Below are positions 1-10,110 of a stretch of DNA of 23,689 bases, piece after piece. Source of the DNA: Paramacrobiotus richtersi (lineage: Eukaryota; Tardigrada; Eutardigrada; Parachela; Macrobiotidae); assembly GCA_034698045.1 (NCBI GenBank), contig JAQGAU010000809.1, positions 1-23,689 on the forward strand, given 5' to 3'. Each line of letters begins with the position of its first letter. The stretch's first letter is position 1. The translations under genes and the position numbers were made by a program. Below the pieces are notes generated by a model. It saw only the letters and a program-made list of their open reading frames with translations, was not told the origin of the DNA and searched no databases.

Positions 1-1
1 G

Positions 2-400
2 GCTGAAATTGGTTCAGAACGATCATCAGATATATGTGCATTTATCATGAAAATTGCAAGAAGTTTGGATGAAACGCTGAGTTATTTGAGACGAAAAAGT
101 GTATAAACTTTTTAACGCTCTTGCGCAACAACCGGACGTTGCGCGCACAAACGGGTTTCTGGACATTGTTAATTGATGTTCTGGCTATTACAAATCATAA
201 CCAAGGCTAGTGCAAGGTATACAGGTGCGCGAGTGTTGTCGTTTCTCCAATTCTTATCGCAATACGCAGAAACTTGCCTTAAAGCAACCATGAGCAACAT
301 CGCCCACATGCTGAAAAATGCTACGAGCGCAGGATTCGTGATACCCTTATCAATACTGGAATCAGCTGCATCCTCACTGGAGCTTAAAGAAGAACTCTGA
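2..400 (+). pseudogene. Coding-like remnant with two frame changes, truncated at window edge
   Basis: From base 2 a frame runs open (A-E-I-G-S-E-R-S-S-D...) until a TAA at 104-106. A coding-like stretch in another frame (VYKLFNALAQQPDVARTNGF, about 99-173) then takes over. From 173 the first frame reopens and runs to TGA at 398-400, ending LELKEEL. The two shifts, one near the A-run at 94-98 and one near 170, compensate each other, as small indels or base-calling errors would. The predicted chain is mostly amphipathic and helical, with no membrane segment. I do not recognise a family. It could be a decayed gene, a real gene with two sequence errors, or chance. The 5' part lies outside the window. 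Confidence 0.35.
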
Positions 401-424
401 AACTGTTATAAGAAACGTATATTA

Positions 425-446
425 TAAGAAACCTATAGGTTTCTTA
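425..446. repeat. Perfect 22-bp palindrome
   Basis: TAAGAAACCTA followed directly by its reverse complement TAGGTTTCTTA. There is no spacer, so it would form a cruciform rather than a looped hairpin. A partial copy of the left arm (ATAAGAAACGTAT) lies just upstream. It sits about 25 bases after the stop of the left-edge coding remnant. No function is assigned. Confidence 0.8.
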
Positions 447-676
447 CAAAAAAATATTGATCTTTCTGCGGTTCGCTAAACGTACAACAATCAATATTTT
501 GTACGGCTGTTAATTTGGCTCTGTTTGTTTTACAACTTTCCAGAAAAGTAAAGGCTCGTTTTTGGTCTAGGATTGGAAAGAATACATTGTTTTTTTACGT
601 ATGTGTGCAATGTATTACCAGTTATAAATATAGGTGCATGCTTTTGCCAACTGTTCGTTTTGTTGTCCAGTTAAAC

Positions 677-1427
677 ATGCGGTCAGCAACTTGTTCCACA
701 GAAGAACAACCATCTGAACAAAAACACTTTTTCGTACTCCATACTCCATAAAGTTGCACAGGAAAATGGCATTTGCCATAAATCTAAGTTTCTGGGCTAT
801 CTAAATGTGCGAAACACGGCTTGGTAATAACACAAACCGGCTGCTTCGCACCATATGCATTCATTTATCACACAGTGCAGCATCAAGCATTACCCGGGAC
901 AGTGTGCCAAGGTAACGACAAAAAAATCTTGTGATTTTGTTTAAAAAGAGGTTATTGTTGGTGTACTCGAGCCGGTCTGCGAAACCGTGCATTCGCATGT
1001 GTCGGCTCCCTGCGCAATTGGATCATATACCAAAAAATCGCAGTTGACCGGCGCCATCATATTAGGTTTTTAAAGAGACCGCTGTAAAATTTTACAGGTT
1101 CTAAAGACCCAGATTCACAAGTGAACTCATCCCGTTACAGATCAGGGCTCGTACGGTGAGTCGGTGACTAGAAAAAGCTGCTTTCAGCAATGCCATGATA
1201 GTTAATGGTGATGCATGTTGCCTCGCATTCCAGCCTGGTAAAGAATGCGAATGACAGATGCTTATGCACACCTAGGTATGGGTTAATTTAACGGTTCAGG
1301 AAAACTTATTCGGTTGCATAATAAACCGAAACGGTTTACAGTTTACTATCATTACAGCATCATGAACATAATCGCTTTCACGTTCCATTTTCCAGGCACT
1401 ATCAAATATAACTTTTGCTTAAAATGA
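677..1427 (+). CDS. Predicted five-exon small protein, unknown function
   Basis: Model: exons 677-733, 881-911, 1098-1155, 1234-1275 and 1358-1427, giving 85 residues and a TGA stop. All four introns start GT and end AG (147, 186, 78 and 82 bases), with donors GTACTC, GTAACG, GTGAGT and GTATGG and pyrimidine-rich acceptors such as TTTTACAG and CATTCCAG. Codon phase is kept across every junction. Exon 1 reads MRSATCSTEEQPSEQKHFF, and exon 3 contains SKDPDSQVNSSRYRSGLVR, which is hydrophilic and coding-like. The first ATG is preceded by a possible acceptor (GTTGTCCAG at 667-675), so more exons may lie upstream. The last two exons fall in the segment also found as repeat copy B. No domain is recognised. 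The middle exons are the best supported and the last exon the weakest. Confidence 0.35.
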
Positions 1428-2895
1428 TAATACCTAGTTTATTTTTAATTGCTGTTCCATATTTATTTTTAAGAGTTATAATATTGCTGATGATTAAGCG
1501 TGGTCGGTTATGCATGGCGCAGCCGAATTCGGTTTCGCTTTGTTGGTTAACTGATCTTGCGTAATTCCACTAAAAAATAATCAGTGCCTTGCAGTCACTG
1601 GATATCAGAAAATTAAGAAGTATACAGTCCTCCATTAGTCTGCGTATTCCTTATCACTGGCTTCGTACATATATTGGCCATCCGCGCATATGCCTAATTT
1701 TGAACCCTTTGCAGCCTGCGAAATGTGATACAATGAATCTCATCACAAACCTACGTTTTTCCGACTTCTTTCCGGATGACTATGGACCTAACTTTTCCAT
1801 TTTAAAAGCCCGAAGACTCAGCCACAGGCCAGTAGTGATAAAATCGAACCTAAAGCAAGAAAGTTTCCAATAATAAAGCGGGTAACAATGACCCAGCTGT
1901 TTGCATACGCTCCGGTTAATACCTGTTTATGGTCTTTTTGCGAACAACAGAATATCCTCCATCGAATAATAACTGCCTATACGTGCTGCCAAATGAAGAC
2001 ATTATTTTGGACATTTGTAAAAGATGCATATATGACAGTCATATTATTTAAACCCAGTAAGTCGGGGCGCTTAATCTTTGGGACATTTGAAACGATAGGG
2101 TGGCGTAAACGTGCATACCAAGAGAGATTACTGAAGCGATTCATTGGTCATCGATTAGTCTTTCCGGTCATAGAAACGCTAACATGGACATCAGTAAAAA
2201 TTAATTATGGAAAAAACATGAACTGGCTTAGCAGAGAACTGGTCCATGTCTGCGTTTAACTTCTTAAAATTGCACCAGTCGATCCTTACGGTCTTATGGC
2301 AGGCCGGCAGTCGCCCAGGATACACGCTCATCTGAGTGCAATCGTATTCCTCGCTAATCCGTTTTCTAAGTCAGCTTTATTCCCTTATTTTTGTCGTAAA
2401 TGTGAACATGCTACAAATATTCATTAACTCGTTATAATCAAATGTGCACATAGTTACTACAAACCAGCAAGATTTCTTGATTTTTTCCAGGTATGATAAT
2501 AATTATGATAGTAAATAAATTATTGCTGAAAAACTTGAGCCAGAAATCAGCAATCAATTTACATAACCAGATGAGGAAAAAGTGACAAATAGTAACATAA
2601 ACGCAAACAATAGTTGGGAAATTTCATTCCATCCACATCAGCACACCACCAGTACATACGAAAAATGCAAGAACATGTGTGGAAATCCGTCCCTTGAACG
2701 GGCATACCAATGAAATCCACGAAAGCTAGTGAGAATGGGACAATTTTTATTCTATTATCAAAAAGCAAAAGCCCTTAGTATCAGAAGCATAAACAGTAAC
2801 GAGTTATGCATTTCAGAGCTGGTACTGCGCAAGGTGGCCTAACATAGCGGTCTACTTATAAGGCAAGATTACGATCGAAATGAGAATGTAATGAG
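1255..2895. repeat. Dispersed repeat, copy A (partner at 19560-20975)
   Basis: This segment aligns along its length, in the same orientation, with 19560-20975. Clear anchors are ACAGCATCAT near 1352, AAATAATCAGTG near 1575, AACAATGACCCAGC at 1884-1897, TTTGCATACGC at 1899-1909, CCACATCAGCACAC near 2635, and TTATGCATTTCAGAGCTGG at 2804-2822. Copy A carries about 190 extra bases (roughly 1375-1560). The copies are strongly diverged by base changes and indels. An open frame on + (1888-2259, 123 codons) is broken in copy B, while some minus-strand peptides (for example FIGMPVQG against FIGMTVEG) are kept in both. The coding strand, if any, is unresolved. It could be an old transposable element or a duplicated membrane-protein gene. 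No terminal repeats were found. Confidence 0.75.
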
Positions 2896-3498
2896 TAATA
2901 TCGCCTCAAATGGCGCTATCTTAAACACTGCACTCACATTCTGGAGCTGTAGTACGCGTAGGAAGTTTGGAGTCTCCCGAACTCTGCAATTTTTGCGAAA
3001 TTTGCTCTTTTTTGTTTGGCCTTTTTCATCAAAGACATTGCAACTGCCATGATAAGGAATTACTTATGTTATTCTGCTCTTCCTTATCCGTTTCCTACTT
3101 GCTTTAGTTGTCGAACGGTCTCATGTATCTTCTTCAGCAAATCAGTAGATAGTGTTGAAAACTCCACTATCCCAACGAAATCCCCGTTTAAATGGCGGCT
3201 CAGTCTGTGCGCACCACTGTCACGATTCCTGTTTATATATCGCAGGGATTGTTCGATGTAGAGTGACAGGGTCTAGACAGCACGGGGACGGTGGATATGT
3301 CAAGAACCTAAAGGGACAACCGTGTGGCTGGCTGCTGCGGAGTCTCGCCGGACTGCGGAGAGCTTGATTTAGGGACACCAGAGCTCCGCCACATATTCTA
3401 AAGCTGAAGATTACCATTGCAGCAGTCGCTATAGTGTTGTGCCACCTATCGAAAAATTTCTTTTTCGGAACATGGTTATGGAAAAAGATTCTTTCCAG
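2896..3498. other. Region without a supported gene
   Basis: Short frames overlap on both strands around 3150-3560. The longest is a 112-codon minus frame at 3220-3558, matched by opposing plus frames in the GC-richer part at 3240-3370. I see no consistent splice sites or recognisable protein. A splice-acceptor-like TTCTTCAG lies near 3130. Confidence 0.4.
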
Positions 3499-3567
3499 TT
3501 TAGCACTCCCTGACACTCTTTCACAATACGCACAAGCAAATGCCAAGGATGCCAACAATGATAGACC
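3499..3567 (+). CDS. Single predicted internal exon, unknown gene
   Basis: The 69-base block is bounded by acceptor GATTCTTTCCAG (ending 3498) and donor GTAAGTGC (from 3568). Read in phase (1 + 66 + 2 bases) it has no stop and encodes LALPDTLSQYAQANAKDANN followed by D-R-P. The residue mix (A, N, D, Q) and the near-consensus donor make this one of the better exon candidates in the window. I could not join it with certainty to a neighbour. The next acceptor at 3782 does not keep the phase in its most open frame. The flanking exons and the gene's identity are unknown. Confidence 0.4.
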
Positions 3568-3782
3568 GTAAGTGCTCGAATGCCGCGTGAAAATTTATTC
3601 TAACAGCGCTGCCGATTTTCCGAAACATGTCGCCGATGTTTTTATATGCATAATGCAGTATAAGGATAACTTATATCTTCGAGTGGAGTTTTATGGCACT
3701 GAGAACGGATGAACGCGTTAATTCGGGCGTTGTTGAATGTATCACTGTCATTGTATCCACTTCCTGCCGTCATTTCCAACAG

Positions 3783-4289
3783 CGAATTCTACGACGTTCA
3801 GCTCAGTTAGCTGTATAACAACTGCAGGATGATATTGTGGAACGTTTGAAGCAACAACGTGCCTAAAGGATGTGTCCGTCATCAAGAACTGCATCCATTG
3901 GAGAGATTTCGAACCAAAGATGTGGCATTTATTTATGCGAGTGGCCCAACAATTGCCAGCGAAAGCTTCGCTCTCCAAGAAGTGTTCGAATAAGGCAAGA
4001 ATTCGAGGGATTAACGTATTTCGTTCCACCGCTATTTGCGTTAACAGTGATACGATATACGATTGTTTTTGTTGCGCATTTTCTTGATGAAACTGGTTCA
4101 AGAATGCAGGAGAAATGCGAGATGGTGTTTGTAGCGTTTATACAGATGTTGTCAACTACTAACAGTGGTTTTGTGTTGGTCGACCTATATTTTACAGGCA
4201 ACAGTACTGTCGCAGTCTTTTCCACTAGCATGACAGTCTCTTCCGGAACTGAGAATCTGGATGTTCTGCTCAAAATGAAATTGTTTTGA
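3783..4289 (+). pseudogene. Long frame interrupted by two TAA codons
   Basis: After acceptor-like CATTTCCAACAG, one frame stays open from 3783 to 4289 except for TAA at 3816-3818 and 3864-3866. The opening part is strongly coding-like: RILRRSAQLAV, then after the first TAA QLQDDIVERLKQQRA. Beyond the second TAA a further 139 codons are open, with a hydrophobic stretch near 4020-4060 (LTYFVPPLFALTVIRYTIVF). Competing frames of 65-117 codons exist on both strands here, so the choice is uncertain. The options are a decayed gene, a terminal exon ending at the first TAA with chance openness after it, or readthrough. No family is recognised. Confidence 0.25.
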
Positions 4290-4930
4290 AACCTTTGACG
4301 ATCACGCTCTGGCTCTGCAGGTACACATTTTCATCGTAATCTATTTACCAACTGTCTCCTAGAACCGGTGACCTTTGTCAGCGTTCTCTACTACACTGCC
4401 ACCGGCTTTATGTATACCGGCCAGCTTCCATTCTTTATTTCTGTGCTTCTTAGCGAATAGGGATAGTTTTAAATATATTGGAAGGTTTTTGCTGGCAAAA
4501 AGCTTTGCATTGCAAGACTGCCGTTCGAACCTGCTCCGGTGTTTATTCTTCAGCAATAAAGCCTCATGAGTCCGCAGTAATGAGAACTCGACTGCTTCGA
4601 TCGTATAAGCTAGCAGCTAGGAAAAGTGGGTAAAAAATTCCGTACTTTACATTCATGAATATATAACTCTCCGCCAAAGATCAGCGGTAACGCTGTGGAA
4701 AACACACAATCTATCCGACCATTTGTGTGAAAATGATAGTAATGCTCATGGTATAGTAATGCCGTATCAATACCAGGTAACAGCCGCTTACCGTGCACAT
4801 ATTTCAATTTGTAACGTTTTATAGCAAGAAATCGACAAGATCAGTTTATCATCGATAAAAAACTACAAAATTTAATAATACCGGACAGCGTTAGTTTTCG
4901 GATTGCGGATTAGTAAACCACCATACAAAA
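4290..4930. other. Region without a supported gene
   Basis: Short overlapping frames of 64-65 codons occur on both strands at 4359-4807. A possible short intron (GTACAC at 4321 to TCCTAG near 4361) was seen, but joining it opens no long frame. AT content rises after 4800. I see no convincing coding exon, promoter or repeat. Confidence 0.35.
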
Positions 4931-5181
4931 ATGCCGGACCATCTGCATTCATATTTGTTCAAATATCCTCGAATGGATGCTCACGAATACAGATTCTGGG
5001 TGTCACAGGCAAGCGTAATACTTTTTAACCACGCTGTATGTGGTAGCCATGCATACGTAGGTAGCGTGCGAACAGTTTTAGCGGATCGGAAACCGATTCT
5101 TTATGGCAAATCCCTGCAGTACGAACGTGTCCAACCTCGACTTACATGGGCAGCTTTGAATATTATTCTGGAAGCTTTACG

Positions 5182-5556
5182 TTAATAGATCTGTTGTTCC
5201 TTTCTGCATGACAACTTTTGGCAATTTAACCAGCAGGCTTGTTCCGTAAGCTTTATACCGGAAGTTCTTCACGTTTGGGCGATCCGCTTGCATCCCTTTG
5301 TAGTATCCCGTCAGTGTCACTTACTTGTGGAAAAAGTTTGTAGGTGCATACTGGCGTATCCCAGCACTAAGAAGGGTACCTAAGTTTGATAATACAACGA
5401 TAATTTAATCAGCTCTCACTAGCTATGAGAGATTTCGCCATTATCCATCTGGGTGCCAGTGCTACAAAGCGATCTCGGATCTCTTTGCGTTGCGCATGCT
5501 TCAGTTGACCCAGGTAGCTCTGGTTTGATTCTGTCACCAACGTATTCGCCCTCCAT
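5182..5556 (-). CDS. Predicted three-exon small protein, unknown function
   Basis: Model on the minus strand: exons 5556-5466, 5379-5325 and 5203-5182, giving 55 residues ending in TAA. The start reads MEGEYVGDRIKPELPGSTEA, hydrophilic and acidic or basic in alternation. Exon 2 encodes TLLSAGIRQYAPTNFF and exon 3 ends KEQQIY. Intron 1 is GTAGCA...AAACTTAG and intron 2 is GTAAGT...CATGCAG, and phases match (1 then 2 bases). The first donor (TTT before GTAGCA) is weak. Another frame across the first exon is also open (5409-5594, 61 codons), and a + frame overlaps (4931-5182). No domain or signal peptide is seen. Confidence 0.35.
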
Positions 5557-5738
5557 TTCAGCACAACATTAATAATTGCATTTATGAATAGCAAAAAGGC
5601 TGTATATGTATTTGTTACACTCTGTTATATAATTGTGTTGATATGGAGGTACAACACCTGTGTTGACCCTTTTTTACCCAATCGGAAAACCTTCGACGCT
5701 GTGATACATGTGTTGTGTATTCTTTTGATGGCTGAAAA

Positions 5739-5760
5739 ATCCGCATTTTGAAATGCGGAT
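5739..5760. repeat. Short perfect inverted repeat
   Basis: Arms ATCCGCATTT and AAATGCGGAT are separated by two bases. The spacer is too short for a stable looped hairpin in RNA, so it may be a dyad binding site or chance. No gene is assigned next to it. Confidence 0.7.
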
Positions 5761-6953
5761 ATCAGACTCTATATATGTTCATGTGCTGATCAAATGTTAT
5801 TCTATCACGGACTCCGTGGATATGCCAAATCAATGGGCCCGATAATGTTTAATCACTTTAATTTAGTGTATAAATCAGACGATTACAAGACTATATTATT
5901 TTAAGAGAGACGAGATTTGCAGGTTTTATATATTTTTGCGAATATCAGTTGTCACAAGGCTTGATCTCCGATTTGGTAGACATATAAAAGTATTTTTTAT
6001 CGCAGCGTTTAACTGGCAGTTTGCTGAAACATCGGAAATGAAGCAAGAAACCTGTTAATGACTCCGGCCATAACCTGATGCCGAGTTTATTGCTTGAATA
6101 ATTCTGGAGTGACTGGACAGCGACATTATAATATGGCATACGAACTTTTTATCCTGATTACATATTTACTATAATTAGGCCGTACAATCGCGCACGAAAT
6201 GATGCAAGACAAGATAAAGACGTTTTGATACGGTTGTTACGTTAGGTTTCACCGATTCTACTCAGGGTCACCTTTATGATATCTATATAAACGTGTACAA
6301 GCAATTACAGTTACCAAAAAAATATTTATAATCGCTTTAGTGTTTTCAGCATATTTCGCATCCGAATGCGGACCGCTGTCCTTGACTGTTCGTCTGTGCC
6401 AAAATTATCTCTACACCCTACCTGTGTTGCGGTTCTTTTGGATGACAAGGCATAGTCCTTAGAACACTTAAATCTTTCTGCATGTGCCTTCGAAAGTCCT
6501 TCAAAACATCTGACGGGTGCATGAGGATAACTCTATGCAATCGCAGAGGACATTTCAGGATAGCGAATATTATCACGATGTTTTTGCAAAGGTCGTTTTT
6601 GGAGCAACTGCGTGTTAGTTTATGATTAAAACGTTGAAACAGCGCTTTTTTACATGCCTTTGTATATTTTTATTAACTCCGAAATAACGAACGGAAGTGG
6701 CCAATTAATATTTTGCTGCATTGCATAGAGATTTGTGTAGCAGTCTTTCCATTCCTGAAATTCTTTGTCTAAAAAGTGATTTCCTTCGGCTGATACGCGT
6801 AACAACATGAAGCCACTACAATAGCATAATTTCTCGGTGAATACTGTTTGGCATCAAATATCATGTCCTTTTTGTGAAACTAACATAATCTAACGAAACA
6901 CGTTCAAAAACACCAAATTTGCAGTATATACCGTACAGACAGTCTGATGCAGA
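5761..6953. other. AT-rich region, no gene seen
   Basis: No open frame longer than 64 codons occurs here. Splice-site pairs bounding a coding-like block were not found. There is no tandem array or long inverted repeat. Confidence 0.5.
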
Positions 6954-7394
6954 TCAACCTGAATGGTGGCTACGCGTGTATGAATGTGGAATTATTTTTG
7001 AGCAAATTCCTGCAGTTTCGGCGAAGGCTGCGTTCGCTGTTGATTGACTTTTGAAGTCAAAGAGCCTGCATGTCACCTCGCGATCGTGACGTGCACTAGG
7101 GAAACAAATTTTCTCATTATTACGTGCAGTGCAATTTATCCATGCCGAGAGCTGAGTCAGCTGACACTGAGAAGTATTGCGATTCTGGTGAAATTCACAT
7201 TTTCGGAGGTCAGGGACAGACATAATTAAGTGGTCCGAGTCAGAGGCAGATACTGAGCGCGGACCCTTACAACATCGGTGACAAGTAAGGCGAAAAGCTG
7301 CGACAACGATGGCAGAGGCCTGCAATTCGCTGGAACTTTTCCTACGGTAGTCACGTCCCGCAGCCACCGTTAAAACTCCTCTATTATCCGACAT
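6954..7394 (-). CDS. Candidate single-exon protein, 146 residues
   Basis: A frame is open for 161 codons (7439-6954). The ATG at 7394-7392 lies in a favourable context (GCAGAAATGTC) and would give 146 residues beginning MSDNRGVLTVAAGRDYRRKS. The product is basic, with many Ser, Arg and Cys residues and no clear membrane helix. The stretch is less AT-rich than its surroundings. A frame this long is only mildly unexpected in a window of this size, and I recognise no family, so it may be a chance frame. Confidence 0.22.
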   Translation of the reverse strand: MSDNRGVLTVAAGRDYRRKSSSELQASAIVVAAFRLTCHRCCKGPRSVSASDSDHLIMSVPDLRKCEFHQNRNTSQCQLTQLSAWINCTARNNEKICFPSARHDREVTCRLFDFKSQSTANAAFAETAGICSKIIPHSYTRSHHSG

Positions 7395-7490
7395 TTCTGC
7401 ACGCTTAACAAGTTCCTTCCTAAATAAGGTAGTGCACATAGGCTGTGACTAGTAGTAACCTTTCAATGTCGGACTTTAGGTCGGTTCCAC

Positions 7491-7934
7491 TTGATGCGTT
7501 GTAATACAAGGTTATGCCAGCAGAAACTGGGTTTAAAAACTGGGTTTATTCATAGAACAGACGATTCTCTTGCAAGAATTCATAAAATTATAGCAATAGT
7601 TTTATTACTATCAGTATATTTGGGATGTGCGGAAAATATTTCTTCGTCACCTGTGACCTACACTGTGTGCACGTCGATGCATCAAGTTCCGAGGTATTTG
7701 GAAAAAATATCGCTGGTGCACAACTTGCTTTATTTTCCCGTTACTGGAAATATTCGTACAACAGCTCTTGTTTTGCTCATACCTCGCTTATTTTTTCAGG
7801 TATCCATGTCAAAAGTGATCAGGTCATCTACAGGTCACAATCCATTTAAATTTGACAAAAATCGACGGATTGAGCTATCGTTATTCGCAGAAATGATTGG
7901 CAACATCCATCTTTGCAAAGATCTTGAACAGTGA
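7491..7934 (+). CDS. Candidate hydrophobic open frame
   Basis: This is a 147-codon open frame, with ATG codons near the start. A clear hydrophobic helix (IIAIVLLLSVYLGCA) lies around residues 32-48, and a second, weaker one (TTALVLLIPRLFF) around residues 90-102. A strong acceptor-like TTTTTTCAG followed by GTATCC lies inside it at about 7791-7805, so a spliced form is possible. It could be part of a membrane protein or a chance frame. No family is recognised. Confidence 0.22.
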   Translation: MMRCNTRLCQQKLGLKTGFIHRTDDSLARIHKIIAIVLLLSVYLGCAENISSSPVTYTVCTSMHQVPRYLEKISLVHNLLYFPVTGNIRTTALVLLIPRLFFQVSMSKVIRSSTGHNPFKFDKNRRIELSLFAEMIGNIHLCKDLEQ

Positions 7935-8149
7935 GGATATTCGTTTCGCTTCGGTCGAGTACAAAAAGATTTGCAAAACTGATGCGAGTCGTCGCGGAAT
8001 CCTCCCAGGCGGCCCGGCGGAAAAATCAAGTCAAGGGTTTATTGCTAAGGTTTATAGAGTTATACATACATATATATATTTATATATGTGCCATTTGTTG
8101 CACACATCTGTGGGTATATCCTGCATTACTTATCACTTTTAAGGATTGC

Positions 8150-8510
8150 ACCGCGTTGCGCTCCATGATTTGACAGACTATGTATGTGTGGCCTTTGCCC
8201 AAGCTACTCCTCTTGAGTATCTCCAAATCCAAAGGAACGCCTGCTTGCTCCAGTCGTGAATCAATCGGGCCCAGGAAGGAAGTAGACGTGGAGGAAGACC
8301 GTGCACACGCCTCCATCTCGCTATATATACTCGCAGAACTAAGAACTAAGAAGGGACTACATCCCGACAAGTACGTGTGTATTACTTACGTGCTACATCC
8401 AACAGCGTTACACGAAAAAATACTGTCAAGATGCGACAGATTCAAGTCCTGGCTTAGTGTTCCTTTTATGCAAGAGCCCGATAAGCACCGCTACGCAGTG
8501 CCCTAAGTGG
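8150..8510. other. Less AT-rich island with competing frames
   Basis: A + frame (8180-8506, 108 codons) and a minus frame (8080-8370, 96 codons) overlap. The + product starts MYVWPLPKLLLLSISKSKG and ends YAVP. The minus product contains SRLEQAGVPLDLEILKR. The local rise in GC suggests an exon on one strand, but I cannot tell which. Confidence 0.25.
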
Positions 8511-8658
8511 ATGACAGCAATATCGAAACATTTATATGTGTACAGTTACAGTAGCTTACCTGTACTGTACTGTATGTTAGACTAATCTTTTTAAAAAGCC
8601 AATAACAGCCTATAAAAAGATTACTGTACTGAACAGAAAGAGAATAGGACAAGGAAGA

Positions 8659-8703
8659 TCCACTTCCGTTCAATCCACTTCCTTCCAGACACTTCCGTTC
8701 AAT
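8659..8703. repeat. Short tandem duplication, 29-30 bp apart
   Basis: CACTTCCGTTCAAT occurs twice (about 8661-8674 and 8690-8703), with a partial third copy (CCACTTCCTTCC) between them. It sits in AT-rich non-coding sequence and is probably slippage. Confidence 0.6.
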
Positions 8704-9002
8704 ACAACAAAATTAAAATCAACTAAAACTGACGTTAAAAACATCGCAGTAAAATTAGAAATCAGGTAACACGTTTACCACAACCTACCGGTACAAAACA
8801 GAGAATCGTTGGGATCGTGGTACTCTTTGGTAATAAAAAGGCACGAGATAATCAACACAATGGAACCCATGTTATACCAACTAAAGCTGTACTTTGTCTG
8901 CCATAGTCCTTCCTTCTTTTTGTGTATTGAAACGCACGTCACTATCAATCCGGCCGTTGAATTGCCATTCAGTGCGCCTGGGAGTTTTTCGTCTGTTTTG
9001 GA

Positions 9003-9218
9003 GTGCTCCGATTAGGAAGCATATGCATATATCCCACAAATGCGAAGAAGAACTGTGAGCCTGTGAACGAAAATAATGAATGTCGTGGTTTCCAAGTTTC
9101 CGTTAGGGATGTCATTTCACATCTTTTTCTAGCTACGGGATTGATGTTCTTACCGCAGCTGATGCGCCTCTGGTCATGTGTGCAAAGCCTGTCCCCATTA
9201 AAGGATCCTGACCTTTGA
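9003..9218 (+). CDS. Candidate exon with hydrophobic segment
   Basis: This is a 71-codon open frame. The first part (NAKKNCEPVNENNECRGFQV) is hydrophilic, and a hydrophobic stretch follows (HLFLATGLMFLPQLMRLW). It ends KDPDL and a TGA. A second frame (8809-9015) overlaps its start. No splice sites firmly bound it, and no family is recognised. Confidence 0.22.
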   Translation: MLRLGSICIYPTNAKKNCEPVNENNECRGFQVSVRDVISHLFLATGLMFLPQLMRLWSCVQSLSPLKDPDL

Positions 9219-9969
9219 CTGTATGCTCTTGTATAAGAACGGTATTAGTTTGGCATCATCCATCCAAATAGGAACCTATAATCATAGTCAGTTTGTAGCT
9301 TTTAATAGAGCAGAGATATCGGTGGCTACTAACACTGAATTGACAGAATCTGTTGCTGTAGTCTAACATCATTGTTTCAAACAAAAAAGCAGGAAGATAT
9401 CTAATACAGTACTTGGAACGAAACGTAATCATACCGATTTATGATGAAAAATAGGGAAACATACTCGCCGGTATCATGCCATAATGCGGCAATCTTGGTA
9501 AGTGAAAATTAAATCCCGGAATGATGTGACTGTTTGAGTGCACTTAAAAAACATTCGGTTTTCACAACGTAGTATCTGTATATCTGAATCTCGCCGGTAT
9601 CACAGGAAATGGATAATTATGCAGCAATGTAATTATATTTAACGGTAATTGCAACGCATCTGTGGAAAACAGTTGTCCGTAACTATCTCCTATAATTTAC
9701 ATTCAGGACATACTGTACTTCAACATTTCGATTGCCATAGAATATGAATAGCTAAGTAAACTCCGAATATACCAAAACGAACTGAGCACTTATTACACCG
9801 ATTTACTCGTAGCCAAAAAACCTACGAATTCATGGAGTTTCGATCCGGTTACAAAACTAATAATTGTCGACGGCCTAACGGTCAGAACTTTTCTCGCATA
9901 TTCCAAAATACTAATCCGTTAGAAATGCCTGTGCCGACATAAAAAAATGCCCGAAAATTCCGGCTCCCA
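9219..9969. other. AT-rich region, no gene seen
   Basis: There is no open frame above 60 codons. A donor-like GTAAGTG at about 9498 has no convincing exon before it. The phrase TCTCGCCGGTATCA occurs near 9587, and a near copy (CTCGCCGGTATCATG) near 9464, about 120 bases apart, so there may be a faint duplication. Confidence 0.4.
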
Positions 9970-10062
9970 TTACGAATGAGGATCTTTGGCTGATGTGATT
10001 TCAATCGAAACAATCTTCTCACATTCCTTGCGCACTAATTTAAGTACTTCTTCAGACTGCAT
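9970..10062 (-). CDS. Small coding-like frame beside the mobile element
   Basis: On the minus strand, ATG at 10062 opens 30 codons ending in TAA at 9972-9970. The peptide begins MQSEEVLKLVRKECEKIVSI and is amphipathic and charged, quite unlike the surrounding sequence. Alternatively ATGCAG is a splice acceptor and this is the last exon of a longer gene starting at TCT (10056). It ends only 40 bases to the left of the target-site duplication of the 6.5-kb element. Coding-like minus-strand sequence also lies directly to the right of that element (16686-17001). An interrupted gene is possible but unproven. Confidence 0.35.
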   Translation of the reverse strand: MQSEEVLKLVRKECEKIVSIEITSAKDPHS

Positions 10063-10101
10063 GATGCCGTGTTATACACCAAACTATTCTTCATCAGGAC
10101 A

Positions 10102-10110
10102 TTGAATTTA
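10102..10110. repeat. Left target-site duplication, 9 bp
   Basis: TTGAATTTA directly precedes the left end of the element. The identical 9-mer, in the same orientation, follows the right end at 16640-16648. In both cases exactly six bases separate it from the GGCTATTTTGCC core of the outermost terminal subrepeat. This symmetry is what an insertion duplication should show. Confidence 0.8.

Noticed and set aside
4521..4535. GTTCGAAC as a tRNA T-loop
   Set aside because: No acceptor stem, D-arm or anticodon arm can be folded around it.
3783..4560. BTB-domain or chemoreceptor-like phrases on the + strand (for example YDVQLS and FMYTGQL)
   Set aside because: The phrases lie in different frames with stops between them, and the order and spacing of a BTB fold or a seven-helix receptor could not be recovered.
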